A stretch of DNA of 64,000 nt from contig NZ_JAUSZH010000001.1 of NCBI RefSeq assembly GCF_030817355.1, forward strand, positions 4,563,501 through 4,627,500, read 5' to 3'. The DNA is from Streptomyces sp. V1I1. GTDB taxonomy: Bacteria; Actinomycetota; Actinomycetes; Streptomycetales; Streptomycetaceae. The number at the start of each line of letters is the position of its first letter. Position 1 is the first letter of the stretch. Positions 39,805-48,499 of the stretch are shown here, piece by piece. A program made the translations under genes and the position numbers. The notes under the pieces are model-generated. The model was not told the DNA's origin. It worked only from the letters and a program-made list of their open reading frames with translations, and made no database searches.

Positions 39805-41187
39805 ATGGCAGCCAGGCCTCTCGTCGCCCGACAACCGAACGAACGGTTGCAGGCGCTCATTCAGGAAGCCGGGTGTTCCAACGCCGGCCTCGCCCGCCGA
39901 GTCAACATTGTCGGCGCGGAGCGGGGGTTGGACCTGCGCTACGACAAGACATCGGTGGCGCGCTGGCTGCGCGGGCAGCAGCCGCGCGGCCGGGCGCCGG
40001 GAATCATCGCGGAGGCGCTCGGCCGCAAACTCGGCCGTACGGTCACGATCGACGAAATCGGCATGGCGAACGGCAAGAACCTGGCGTCGGGCGTCGGACT
40101 GCAGTTCTCGCCGACCGTGCTCGGCGCGATCGAGCAGGTCTGCGAGCTGTGGCGCAGCGACGTCGGCCGCCGCGACTTCCTGTCCGGGGCGGCAGTCGCC
40201 GCGTCCGCGCTGGTCGAGCCGAGCCGCGACTGGCTGATCACCGGCGCGGACACGCAGGTGGCGCGTACGGCAGGGGCGCGGGTCGGGGTCTCGGACGTCG
40301 AAGCGGTACGGGCGATGACGACAGCCTTGACCGAGTTGGACCACCGCTTCGGCAGCGGGCACGTCCGTCCGGTCCTCGTGCACTACCTGAACAGCGTGGT
40401 CTCCGGTCTCCTTTCGGGGTCGTACCGCGAATCGGTCGGCCGCGAACTGTTCGCGGCGGTGGCCCGGTTGACGGAGCTCGCCGGTTACATGGCCGTCGAC
40501 ACCGGCCAGCCCGGGCTCGCTCAGCGCTACTACATCCAGGCTCTGCGCCTCGCCCAGGCGGCGGGCGACCGTGGTTACGGCGGGTATGTGCTGGCGGCCT
40601 CCATGAGCCACCTCGCGGCGCAGCTGGGGAACCCCCGGGAGATCGCCCAGCTGGCGCGGGCCGCGCAGGAAGGAGCGCGGGGGCACGTCACCCCGAGGGC
40701 CGAGGCGATGTTCTTCGCGGCAGAGGCGCGCGGGCACGCCCTGCTCGGCGACGCCCGCACCTGCCACGAGGTGGCGGGCAAGGCGCTCGCCGCGCTGGAG
40801 CGGGCCGAGCCGTCGGCGGGGGACGATCCGGTGTGGATCGCCCACTTCGACCACGCCTATCTCGCGGACGAGCTGGCGCACTGCTACCGCGACCTGGGCC
40901 AGGCGGAGGCGGCCGCGCACCACGCGTCCCACGCGCTGGACGGCCACCCCGAGTCGAGGGCCAGGCGCCGGGCGATCGGCCTCGTCCTGCTGGCCACGGC
41001 CCAGGTCCAGCAGCGCGAGGTGGAACAGGCCTGCCACACGGGCACGCGCGCGGTCGAACTGCTGGGGACGCTGCGCTCGAGCCGGGGCGCGGAGTATCTG
41101 GAAGACCTCCAGCAGCGGCTCGAGCCGTACGAGGACGAGTCGGCGGTGCGGGACTTCGGGGCGCGGCTGGAGCTCCAGGCGGCCTAG
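39805..41187 (+). CDS. Transcriptional regulator with TPR-like C-terminus (NsdA/NsdB-like)
   Basis: 460 residues. The N-terminal part (about 5-75) is an HTH-like module seen in streptomycete regulators: ERLQALIQEAGCSNAGLARRVNIVG...LRYDKTSVARWLRGQQPRGRAPGIIAEALGRKLGR. A RRDFLSGAAVAASAL stretch (about 128) precedes an alpha-helical tetratricopeptide-type region (about 180-440) with AGYMAVDTGQPGLAQRYYIQALRLAQAAGD. Proteins with this plan (NsdA, NsdB) are negative regulators of differentiation and antibiotic synthesis. ATG 39805 lies behind GGGGG; the longer frame upstream is spurious. Confidence 0.85.
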   Translation: MAARPLVARQPNERLQALIQEAGCSNAGLARRVNIVGAERGLDLRYDKTSVARWLRGQQPRGRAPGIIAEALGRKLGRTVTIDEIGMANGKNLASGVGLQFSPTVLGAIEQVCELWRSDVGRRDFLSGAAVAASALVEPSRDWLITGADTQVARTAGARVGVSDVEAVRAMTTALTELDHRFGSGHVRPVLVHYLNSVVSGLLSGSYRESVGRELFAAVARLTELAGYMAVDTGQPGLAQRYYIQALRLAQAAGDRGYGGYVLAASMSHLAAQLGNPREIAQLARAAQEGARGHVTPRAEAMFFAAEARGHALLGDARTCHEVAGKALAALERAEPSAGDDPVWIAHFDHAYLADELAHCYRDLGQAEAAAHHASHALDGHPESRARRRAIGLVLLATAQVQQREVEQACHTGTRAVELLGTLRSSRGAEYLEDLQQRLEPYEDESAVRDFGARLELQAA

Positions 41188-41349
41188 GGGAGCTGCGCCC
41201 CCGGACCCCTTCCGCCGCTCATCGTCGGCCGACCTTTAACAGCGTCTTGAGGAGGCTTCTTGTTACCACTCCCACACGTGTGTGCGGAGCCCCTGACGTA
41301 CCCGGTAGCGTGAGCCGACGATTCCGTAGGTCCACACGTAGGAGTCCCG

Positions 41350-42894
41350 GTGACGCAAAACGGACAGGGTGACGAGCAGCCGCCTGCTGCGCGGCCCGCG
41401 TACGAAGGCGTCGTGCTGCCCGCCGACGGAAGTGAGCCCTGGGTTCCAGGCGTCTCCGACGCCCAGGTGGCTCCGGCGGGCGGACAGCCGTGGGGTGAGC
41501 CGTGGGGACCGCAGCAGCAGCCGGGGCAGCCCGGGCCGCCGACTGACGGTGGCCCGGTCGCCCAGCACGGCTGGGGCGAGGCCCCCCAGGCGGGGGCGGG
41601 GTACGGCGCGCAGCCACTGCCGCCACAGGGACAGCCGCCGCAGGCGGGGTACGACGCGCTGCCGCCCGCGCAGGGCGGGTACGACGCGCTGCCGCCCGCG
41701 CAGGCGGGGTATGACGCGCTGCCGCCCGCGCAGGCGGGTTATGACGCGCTGCCGCCCGCGCAGGCGGGGTACGGACAGGCCTCGCAGGGCGGGCACGGTG
41801 CGCAGCCGCTGCCGCAGGCTCTGCCCCCGCAGGCCGTCCCCATGGGGGACTCCGACGCCACGCAGTACATCCCTCCCGTCGCGCCCGGGGCGCTGCCGCC
41901 CGAGGCTCCCGCCGAGTCGACGCAGTTCCTCGGGACCGGGCCCGCGCAGGCGCCCGCCCCGGGGCCCGACGCCGACGCCACGCAGTACATCCCGCCCGTG
42001 CCAGCCGCGCCCTCCGCCGCGCCCTTCGGGATCCGGCCGGGGACTCCCGGTGACCGGCAGCCGCCCGCGGAGTTCGACAGCCTCTTCCGTACGGACGCGC
42101 CCGCCGGCCAAACCCCGGACGCCACACAGCAGTTGCCCCGGTTCGAGACCCCGCGAGGGGTCGGCCGGCCGCCGCGCCGGCCGCAGTACCAGCAGCCGCA
42201 GTACCCACAGCCGCAGGCGCCGTACGAGCCGCAGGGTCCCGAGCACGAGCCGCGGCGGCGTAAGTCCTCGCACGTGCCCGTCATCGCCGCTGTCGTCGTC
42301 GGCTGTGCCGTCCTCGGGCTCGGCGTCAGCGCCGTCATGTTCGGCGGTGGCGGGGACGAGGAGAACGACCCCGGCGCCGGCAAGAACGTCGCCGCCACCT
42401 CCGATGCTCCCAGCGGCAGCCCCAAGGCCGCTGACGACCCCGCCAAGCCGCAGGCCGAGGCGCTCGACAAGCTCCTCGCCGACAGCAACAACAGCCGCGC
42501 CGCGGTCATCCGCTCGGTGGAGAACATCAAGCAGTGCAAGAACCTGGACCAGGCGGCCAGTGATCTGAGCGGGGCCGCGGAGCAGCGCCGCAGTCTGGTG
42601 ACCCGCCTTGAGGGGCTCACCGTGGACAAGCTGCCCAGCCATGCCCAGCTGACCGCGTCGCTCACCAAGGCCTGGCAGGCGTCCGCATCGGCGGACGACC
42701 ACTACGCGGCCTGGGCCAAGCAGGTCGAGGGCAAGAAGGGCTGCAAGGACGGCCGGGCGCGCAATACGGGACAGACCGCCCAGGCCAACCGCGCCAGCGG
42801 TGACGCGACCAAGGCCAAGAAGGAAGCCTCCGGGCTGTGGAACGCCATCGCCGGAAAGTACGGCCTCACCGAGCGGCGCAGCGACCAGCTGTAG
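41350..42894 (+). CDS. Pro/Gln-rich membrane protein with tandem decapeptide repeats
   Basis: 514 residues. Long disordered cytoplasmic N-terminus with four copies of a QAGYDALPPA-type decapeptide (about residues 98-140) and two DATQYIPPV motifs. One membrane segment (VIAAVVVGCAVLGLGVSAVMF about 317-337) and an extracytoplasmic helical domain (KPQAEALDKLLADSNNSRAAVIRSVENIKQCKNLDQAASDL) with one Cys pair (KQCKN, KGCKD). This plan occurs in many streptomycete proteins of unknown role. GTG 41350 follows GTAGGAG. Confidence 0.82.
   Translation: MTQNGQGDEQPPAARPAYEGVVLPADGSEPWVPGVSDAQVAPAGGQPWGEPWGPQQQPGQPGPPTDGGPVAQHGWGEAPQAGAGYGAQPLPPQGQPPQAGYDALPPAQGGYDALPPAQAGYDALPPAQAGYDALPPAQAGYGQASQGGHGAQPLPQALPPQAVPMGDSDATQYIPPVAPGALPPEAPAESTQFLGTGPAQAPAPGPDADATQYIPPVPAAPSAAPFGIRPGTPGDRQPPAEFDSLFRTDAPAGQTPDATQQLPRFETPRGVGRPPRRPQYQQPQYPQPQAPYEPQGPEHEPRRRKSSHVPVIAAVVVGCAVLGLGVSAVMFGGGGDEENDPGAGKNVAATSDAPSGSPKAADDPAKPQAEALDKLLADSNNSRAAVIRSVENIKQCKNLDQAASDLSGAAEQRRSLVTRLEGLTVDKLPSHAQLTASLTKAWQASASADDHYAAWAKQVEGKKGCKDGRARNTGQTAQANRASGDATKAKKEASGLWNAIAGKYGLTERRSDQL
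41639..41770 (+). repeat. Four tandem 30-bp units
   Basis: Near-identical 30-bp units encode the decapeptide repeat of the membrane protein. Copies differ at only a few bases, suggesting recent expansion by slippage or unequal exchange. Confidence 0.75.
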
Positions 42895-42921
42895 GGGACG
42901 GCAGGAGACAGACGCGCGGCG

Positions 42922-44352
42922 TCAGCCGGACGTGACGGCGGAAGCCGACAGCGTCTTGCTGACGTCCACGAAGCCCTGCTTCTGGGCCACCAGCCGCCCG
43001 TCGCGCACCACTTGGAACGTCACGCTTCGGTTCACGATCCGCGGGAAGCCGGGCGTGCCGAGCATGTCCTCGTAGTCCCAGCGCAGGGTGGGAGTCAGCC
43101 CGCCGGTCGGCACCTGTACCCCGCTGTCCAGGGCGTGCGAGATCTTCCCCGCCGTGATGTCGTCCGAGTCGAGCGACTGGACGACCGTCCGCAGCACGGT
43201 GTACGCGATCCAGGTGGTCTGCACGCCCGCGTCGGCCGGGTCGATGCGGTTGTCCCCGAACGCGTGGGCGCGGATCACCCGCTCCATCTCGCCCCAGCGC
43301 GTGTCGCCGGCGTCCGGATACCAGCCCGTGATGTAGGCGCCTTCGAACGGGCCATTGCGGCCGCCCGTGCGGTCGATGAGGGGCTGGCCGACGGAGCCCA
43401 TGACCGAGGAGACCCGGATCTTCTGGTCGTCCTCCGGCAGCCGCCGGAAGGAGTCGAAGAAGGTCTCGGTACGGTCGCCGAGCGCGGCGGTGACGCACCC
43501 CGGGCGGTCGTCCGACCCGGCGCCCGACCCGGAACCCGACCCGGAACCCGACCCGGAACCCGACCCGGAACCCGACCCGGAACCCGACCCGGAACCCGAG
43601 CTGGATCCCAGCCCCGACCCGGAGCTGGCCCCCGCCTTCCTGCGGGCCTGGTCCGCCTGCGCCGTGTAGTCCGTCGCGTCTTCCGCCGCCAGGATGTCCG
43701 TCGACTTGCGCCGACTGCCCTCCGCGAGGCCCGCATTGAGCAGCCCGGGCAGTTCGTCGCCCGCCAGGGTGTTGGGCCGCACCAGCGAGACCCGGTCGCA
43801 GGTGTCCGCGAGCTGCTGGCCGTTGCCGGCCAGGAGGGCCGCCTGGCCGCCGTTGACCGGGTAGGAGAGGTAGCTGGTGAACTCCTCCTCGGATATCCCG
43901 TAGCCGCCGATGAAGGGGATGCCCGCGGCCTCCAGCGGGGCCATGAAGGCTTCGCCGTGCTGGCTGTACGAGCCGACGACCGCGACCACGCCCTCCTTGA
44001 CCGCCCGCCGGGCGCAGGCGGCGGCGCCGGTCGAGGTGTTCTGCTCGTTGCAGGAGATGATGCGCAGCTCGTGTCCGTCGAGCCCGCCCTGCGTCTTGGC
44101 CCAGCGGGCGTACGCCTTCGCCATCGCCGGCATGCCGGGCATGTTCGTCGCCCGTGTCTCCTCGGGGGCGAAGGTCATCACCTTGACGGGTTCCCTGGAG
44201 CCCCCCGAGCCTCCAGGGAAGACGCCACAGCCGGTGACCAGCGACGCACCGGCCGCCACGGCAGCCGTCGTCATACACACGGCGCGAACTCGAGCGGTCC
44301 TTGAGGGGCGGGGGGAGGAGGAACGTCGCCAACCGGTCATGCTCCGCCACAT
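42922..44352 (-). CDS. Branched-chain-amino-acid-type (Leu-binding) substrate-binding lipoprotein
   Basis: About 476 residues. Lipobox SLVTGC places the lipidated Cys near residue 43. The periplasmic-binding fold type I (receptor-ligand family) shows VKVMTFAPEETRATNMPGMPAMAKAYARW, CNEQNTSTGAAACARRAV, VVAVVGSYSQHGEAFMAPLEAAGIPFIGGYGI and a late FEGAYITGWYPDAGD. A Gly-Ser tract of about 40 residues interrupts the middle and is encoded by 12-bp tandem units. No permease or ATPase genes flank it, so it may serve as a receptor rather than a transporter part. Start uncertain: ATG 44352 chosen, 44391 and 44340 possible. Confidence 0.87.
   Translation of the reverse strand: MWRSMTGWRRSSSPRPSRTARVRAVCMTTAAVAAGASLVTGCGVFPGGSGGSREPVKVMTFAPEETRATNMPGMPAMAKAYARWAKTQGGLDGHELRIISCNEQNTSTGAAACARRAVKEGVVAVVGSYSQHGEAFMAPLEAAGIPFIGGYGISEEEFTSYLSYPVNGGQAALLAGNGQQLADTCDRVSLVRPNTLAGDELPGLLNAGLAEGSRRKSTDILAAEDATDYTAQADQARRKAGASSGSGLGSSSGSGSGSGSGSGSGSGSGSGSGSGSGAGSDDRPGCVTAALGDRTETFFDSFRRLPEDDQKIRVSSVMGSVGQPLIDRTGGRNGPFEGAYITGWYPDAGDTRWGEMERVIRAHAFGDNRIDPADAGVQTTWIAYTVLRTVVQSLDSDDITAGKISHALDSGVQVPTGGLTPTLRWDYEDMLGTPGFPRIVNRSVTFQVVRDGRLVAQKQGFVDVSKTLSASAVTSG
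43521..43600 (-). repeat. 12-bp tandem repeat encoding a (GS)n linker
   Basis: Six exact GACCCGGAACCC units plus imperfect flanking ones, reading Gly-Ser-Gly-Ser on the minus strand inside the substrate-binding lipoprotein gene. Confidence 0.8.
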
Positions 44353-44462
44353 TTCCGCTTCCCGGGTAACGGAGTAGTGAGCATTCTTCAACGAAGGGTG
44401 ACGGGAAGGTGAATTACAGGGGGCTGTTCGGTCGAGCGAGGGGGGAACGTACGATCGCAGGC

Positions 44463-44960
44463 GTGCAGCAAGGTTCGGACACCTCTTCCCGTCGCGGCCG
44501 TCGCTCCTCCACCATGGGCGGCATGCCGCTCAATGACATGCCCTGGTGGCGCTGGCGCAGCAATGTGCGCTCGGCGCTGCACATGCTTTCCGACCCCGTC
44601 TTCCACCAGGAGTGCTGGCTGGCCGGCCGCGAGGGATACGGCGACGTCACCGACGCCGTGTACCGCCTGGTCGAGGACACCTGGCTGGACAACTGGTCCG
44701 CCGAGAAGTACGTCGGGACGATCTTCCGCGACTCGGGCGAGGCCGCCCTCGTCGATGTCGCCGTCCTGCGCGTGCTGCGGATCATGCATCAAGTAGGTGC
44801 GGACGCTCCCGTATCGGCCTATCTGGAACACCATGGCTGGCCGGAGGCCGTGCGGGCCGCCCGTGAGGCACACGTACGCCTCTCTGTGAGCGACGGCGAG
44901 GATCCGGACGCGCCGCCGCGCTCGCTCGATGTGCTGCGAATCATGACGCGGTCCGCCTGA
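44463..44960 (+). CDS. SCO4402-like conserved protein
   Basis: 165 residues, conserved in streptomycetes, no enzymatic motif. The core runs LNDMPWWRWRSNVRSALHMLSDPVFHQECWLAGREGYGDVTDAVYRLVEDTWLDNW, then EKYVGTIFRDSGEAALVDVAVLRVLRIMHQVG. The Arg/Ser-rich N-terminus is variable. GTG 44463 is chosen; GTG 44409 and ATG 44515 are possible. Gene lies before purU on the same strand with a 71-bp gap. Function unknown. Confidence 0.8.
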   Translation: MQQGSDTSSRRGRRSSTMGGMPLNDMPWWRWRSNVRSALHMLSDPVFHQECWLAGREGYGDVTDAVYRLVEDTWLDNWSAEKYVGTIFRDSGEAALVDVAVLRVLRIMHQVGADAPVSAYLEHHGWPEAVRAAREAHVRLSVSDGEDPDAPPRSLDVLRIMTRSA

Positions 44961-45031
44961 GGGTCCGCTCCCGAGGGTCCGCCTGACGGGCCGGGATCCT
45001 TCGGGACCGGCGGATATGGCACCCTACGAGG

Positions 45032-45883
45032 ATGACTGACCAGTACGTCCTGACGCTCTCCTGCCCGGACAAACAGGGCATTGTGCACGCCGTGTCGAGC
45101 TATCTCTTCATCACCGGCTGCAACATCGAGGACAGTCAGCAGTTCGGAGACCGGGGCACGGGACTGTTCTTCATGCGGGTCCACTTCTCGGCCGAGACGC
45201 CGGTGACCGTGGACAAGCTGCGGGCCAGCTTCGCCGCCGTCGGGGACTCGTTCCAGATGGACTGGCAGATCCATCTCGCCGAAGAGCGGATGCGGATCGT
45301 GCTGATGGTCAGCAGGTTCGGTCACTGCCTCAACGACCTGCTCTTCCGCTCCAGGACCGGCGCGCTGCCGGTCGAGATCGCGGCGGTCGTCTCCAATCAC
45401 ACGGACTTCGCCGAGCTGGTCGCCTCCTACGACGTGCCGTTCCATCACATTCCGGTCACCAAGGACAACAAGGCCGAGGCCGAGGCGCAGTTGCTGGAGC
45501 TGGTGCGCGGTGAGAATGTCGAGCTGGTGGTGCTCGCCCGCTATATGCAGGTGCTCTCGAACGATCTGTGCAAGCAGCTGAACGGCCGGATCATCAACAT
45601 CCACCACTCCTTCCTGCCGAGCTTCAAGGGCGCGAAGCCGTACCACCAGGCGCACGAGCGCGGCGTGAAACTGATCGGCGCGACCGCGCACTATGTGACG
45701 GCCGACCTCGACGAGGGCCCGATCATCGAGCAGGAGGTCGAGCGGGTCGGCCACGGGGTCACCCCGGAGCAGTTGGTGGCGATCGGCCGTGATGTGGAGT
45801 GCCAGGCGCTGGCGCGGGCGGTGAAGTGGCACGCGGAGCACCGGATCCTGCTCAACGGCCGCCGTACGGTTGTGTTCGCGTAA
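45032..45883 (+). CDS. purU: Formyltetrahydrofolate deformylase PurU
   Basis: 283 residues. Hydrolyses 10-formyl-THF to formate and THF, balancing one-carbon pools. N-terminal ACT domain (about 5-80: YVLTLSCPDKQGIVHAVSSYLFITGCNIEDSQQF) precedes the formyltransferase fold (about 88-265) with VVSNHTDFAELVASYDVPFHHIP, VLARYMQVLS, NIHHSFLPSFKGAKPYHQA and ATAHYVTADLDEGPIIEQ. The His and Asp of these last motifs are the catalytic ones. Length is normal for the family. CGAGG precedes ATG 45032. Confidence 0.96.
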   Translation: MTDQYVLTLSCPDKQGIVHAVSSYLFITGCNIEDSQQFGDRGTGLFFMRVHFSAETPVTVDKLRASFAAVGDSFQMDWQIHLAEERMRIVLMVSRFGHCLNDLLFRSRTGALPVEIAAVVSNHTDFAELVASYDVPFHHIPVTKDNKAEAEAQLLELVRGENVELVVLARYMQVLSNDLCKQLNGRIINIHHSFLPSFKGAKPYHQAHERGVKLIGATAHYVTADLDEGPIIEQEVERVGHGVTPEQLVAIGRDVECQALARAVKWHAEHRILLNGRRTVVFA

Positions 45884-45896
45884 CCGCGCGCTGTCC

Positions 45897-47279
45897 TCAC
45901 CGGCTGCCGGACGGCCCGGGCACGTTCTCGCACAGATCATCCAGTACGAACGCCCTCTCCTGCACTTGCAGGATCCGTTCCGCCTCCAACTGTTTGAGCA
46001 GCCGGTCCAGCAGACCCGCGTCCTGCGGATCGCCCAGGAACTCCAGTACGGCGCGGTAGAAGGCGTCCCGCAGCGTCGGCGGCATGGCGTCCGAGGCGTC
46101 CAGGCAGATCTGGCTCGCCCCGTCGAACAGGCCCTGCACGGCGCGGGTGTTCTGCGACAGCGGTACGGTGCCGAACGCGCCGCCGGGGAAGTACGGCCGC
46201 TCGCCGGGCCGCGCCGCCTTCGCCCAGTCCTCGCGGGCCTGGCGGGAGGTCAGCCGGTCGAGCAGGTCCCAGGCAGCGGCGCTGGGCTTGAAGACCGCGG
46301 CCATGTCGCCGGAAACCTCGAAGGCGTTGTCCTGGCTCTGCGCCTCGCTCTGTCCGTCGCTCTGCCCGTCGCGCTCTCCGTCGCGCTCTCCGTCGCTCTG
46401 TCCGTCGCTCTGTGCGTCGCTCTTTGCGTCAGGCTGCCCACCGGTCTTCCCCGCACCGAAGAAGGCGGCGGTGGACGTGGGCTGCACGTCGTCGCCGTAG
46501 TGGCGGCGGATGAACGAGCCCTGGTGTTCATGGGTGCAGTGACCGCCGTTCAGCAGCCCGTACCGGCCGTTGTCGAGCTGCTCGAAGGACATGCTGAGCC
46601 CCTCCCGTGCGAGGTTCCCGTCGTTCGCGGCGAGCAGCGCGGCCCACTCCTTCCAGGCCTCCCTGGTCTGCTGCCACGGCGTCTTGCCGGTCGCCCACCT
46701 CTCGTACGCGTCGGGTCCCTGCCGTTGCAGCAGCAGGTCCTCCACCCAGTCCGTGCCCGGCCAGCCGGAGGTGGCGCCGGAGCCCACGCCCAGGCACCAG
46801 TCCGGCTGCTTCCGGGTACTTTTTGCGCGGCTGAAGACCAGTGACTTCAGGTCGACCCGCACCGGCGCCCAGTAGGCGTGCGTACGGGCCTGGCCCTGCT
46901 CGTTCTCGACGGTGAGGAAGGGCGCCCACGGCGGGACCGCCGCCCCTGCCACCCGCTGAGGGAGCGGATGCGCGTCTCCGGCCCTGGCGTACTCGGCGAG
47001 CTCACCGGGGCTGCTCAGGATCGCCAGGTCCGGCGGCGCGCCCGCCTGGAGCTGGGCCACCAGCGTCTCGCGCAGGGAGCGGGTGCCCTTGTAGACGTAA
47101 CTGCGTCCGGTCCGCTCGCCGATGCGCCGCAGCGCCGCCTTGAACGGTCTCTCCTCGCCGTCGGTCCATGGGCCGAGGACGACCAGGGTGCGCTCCTCGG
47201 CCGCGTCCGAGCAGCCGTCCGCCATAACGGCGGCAGCGGTGAGCAGACAGCAGGCCAGCAGTGCCCTCAATCGCTTCAT
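45897..47279 (-). CDS. Solute-binding lipoprotein of a PknG/GlnX-like sensing operon (GlnH-like role)
   Basis: 460 residues, secreted lipoprotein with lipobox VMADGC (Cys about 23). Family-1-type extracellular solute-binding fold: LVVLGPWTDGEERPFKAALRRIGERTG, GAPPDLAILSSPGELAEYA, GYLLNGGHC-like region and GLFDGASQICLDASD. Residues about 280-315 are an Asp/Ser/Gly/Gln repeat tract (DAQSDGQSDGERDGERDGQS) from 12-bp DNA units. No ABC permease or ATPase genes are nearby. Instead the gene follows a membrane protein (4-bp overlap) and a PknG-like kinase, the same order as pknG, glnX and glnH functions in mycobacteria, so a receptor role is inferred. Confidence 0.85.
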   Translation of the reverse strand: MKRLRALLACCLLTAAAVMADGCSDAAEERTLVVLGPWTDGEERPFKAALRRIGERTGRSYVYKGTRSLRETLVAQLQAGAPPDLAILSSPGELAEYARAGDAHPLPQRVAGAAVPPWAPFLTVENEQGQARTHAYWAPVRVDLKSLVFSRAKSTRKQPDWCLGVGSGATSGWPGTDWVEDLLLQRQGPDAYERWATGKTPWQQTREAWKEWAALLAANDGNLAREGLSMSFEQLDNGRYGLLNGGHCTHEHQGSFIRRHYGDDVQPTSTAAFFGAGKTGGQPDAKSDAQSDGQSDGERDGERDGQSDGQSEAQSQDNAFEVSGDMAAVFKPSAAAWDLLDRLTSRQAREDWAKAARPGERPYFPGGAFGTVPLSQNTRAVQGLFDGASQICLDASDAMPPTLRDAFYRAVLEFLGDPQDAGLLDRLLKQLEAERILQVQERAFVLDDLCENVPGPSGSR

Positions 47280-48438
47280 GCGTCTGTGTACTTCCGTCGG
47301 GGGCGAACGGCCGGATAGGGCCGGCCGTAGAGGAAGAGCGTGACGCCGCAGGCGAGCGCGCCCGCCCCGGCCGCGGGAACGACGATGCCCGCGGTCAGCG
47401 ACCAGCCGTCGGGGTGGGCTTCGCGCATCACAGCAGCCGCCTCGCGTGCTGTGGACTCGATCTTGCGGGGTGCCGTACGTTCCGCGCCCAGCTGTTCCAG
47501 GGCGCCGACGGTCGTACGCACCCGCTCCTGCGCGGCGTGCTCCTCGACGCCGCCGAGGGCCAGCAGAACGGGCGTGAGAAGCACTGGTACCGCGGCCACC
47601 GCCAGCTGCACGCTGATCAGCCGCAGCCGGTCCCGCAGGAAGATCGAGGTGCCGACGAGGACGAAGGCGAAGAGGGCGGCGGAGAGTGCCGCGGCGGCTG
47701 CCGCGGCCAGGGTGAGCGGGCTCCAGGCCGCCAGGTCGCGGTTCTCCTCGTGCAGTTGGTGCTCCAGCTCCGCGATGCGGTCGAGGATGGAGATGGGCTC
47801 CTGGGGGTGGCCTGGGCGACGGTCAGGTGCTTGCCGCGCAGCATGTCGTCGGCGTAGTCGACCCCGGCTTCGCGCAGCACTTTGCTCAGACGGTTCCGGT
47901 CGGCCCACGCGATCTTGTCGCCGTATGCGACGACCAGGCCGGAGACGACCCGCAGCTCCTGCTGCTGCGCCTTGTGCAGAGCTCTGGACTGTGCGACCCG
48001 GTTGAGGCTCTGCGAGGCTTCGGTGAGCAGCGAGCGGTAGGTCTCGCCGAGCTCGACAGAGCCGGCCTGCTCGGCGGTTTTGAGGCGTAACTCGGCCTGG
48101 GCCTGGGCGAGTTCGAGGGAGACCCGGGCCTGCGCCAGATCCACGAGCGCGGGCGCGCAACGATCCCGCAGCCGCTCCGTACGGCCGTGCACGTCGCCGT
48201 AGGCGGCCGCGGAGAGGGCGAGGGCGACCACCGCGAGCGCGGGCAGCACCAGCATCCTGCGGCGCAGGAACGCGGCGGTGGGGCGGCTCCCCTCGGGGGT
48301 CCGGCCCGCGGCGCGCAGCCACAGGGCGGGGAAGAGACCGCGCAGGGCAGGGAGGACGCCGGTGGCGGCTGGGCGCAGCCGCGCGAGGGCAGGGCGGAGC
48401 CGGTCGAGGCGCAAGCGGAACAGCTTGCGGCTGGTCAT
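47276..48438 (-). pseudogene. GlnX-like membrane sensor protein, interrupted by a frameshift
   Basis: The coding frame switches at a C5 run (47803-47807, G on the plus strand). Upstream frame: one membrane segment (MLVLPALAVVALALSAAAYGD) and a long helical extracytoplasmic part ending ...MLRGKHLTVAQATP. Adding one C continues with QEPISILDRIAELEHQLHEENRDL and three further membrane segments (AAAAALSAALFAFVLVGT, LAVAAVPVLLTPVLLAL, AGIVVPAAGAGALACGVTLFL). The joined protein would be about 387 residues and membrane-bound on both sides of a helical sensor region. Coupled to both neighbours (ATGA with the lipoprotein; a start at 48510 would overlap the kinase). Either a sequencing error in a homopolymer, a real mutation, or phase-variable. 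Confidence 0.75.
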
Positions 48439-48499
48439 GTGCTCTCCCGGGGGCCGCGGTGCCGCGCCGGCGCGGGACGGAGCCGCCGATTCGGGCCGT

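Noticed and set aside
41639..41770. 30-bp repeats as a CRISPR array
   Set aside because: Direct tandem units without spacers, coding for a decapeptide repeat; no cas genes in the window.
43521..43600. Regular short repeats as a CRISPR array
   Set aside because: Units are 12 bp with no spacers and encode a Gly-Ser linker in frame.
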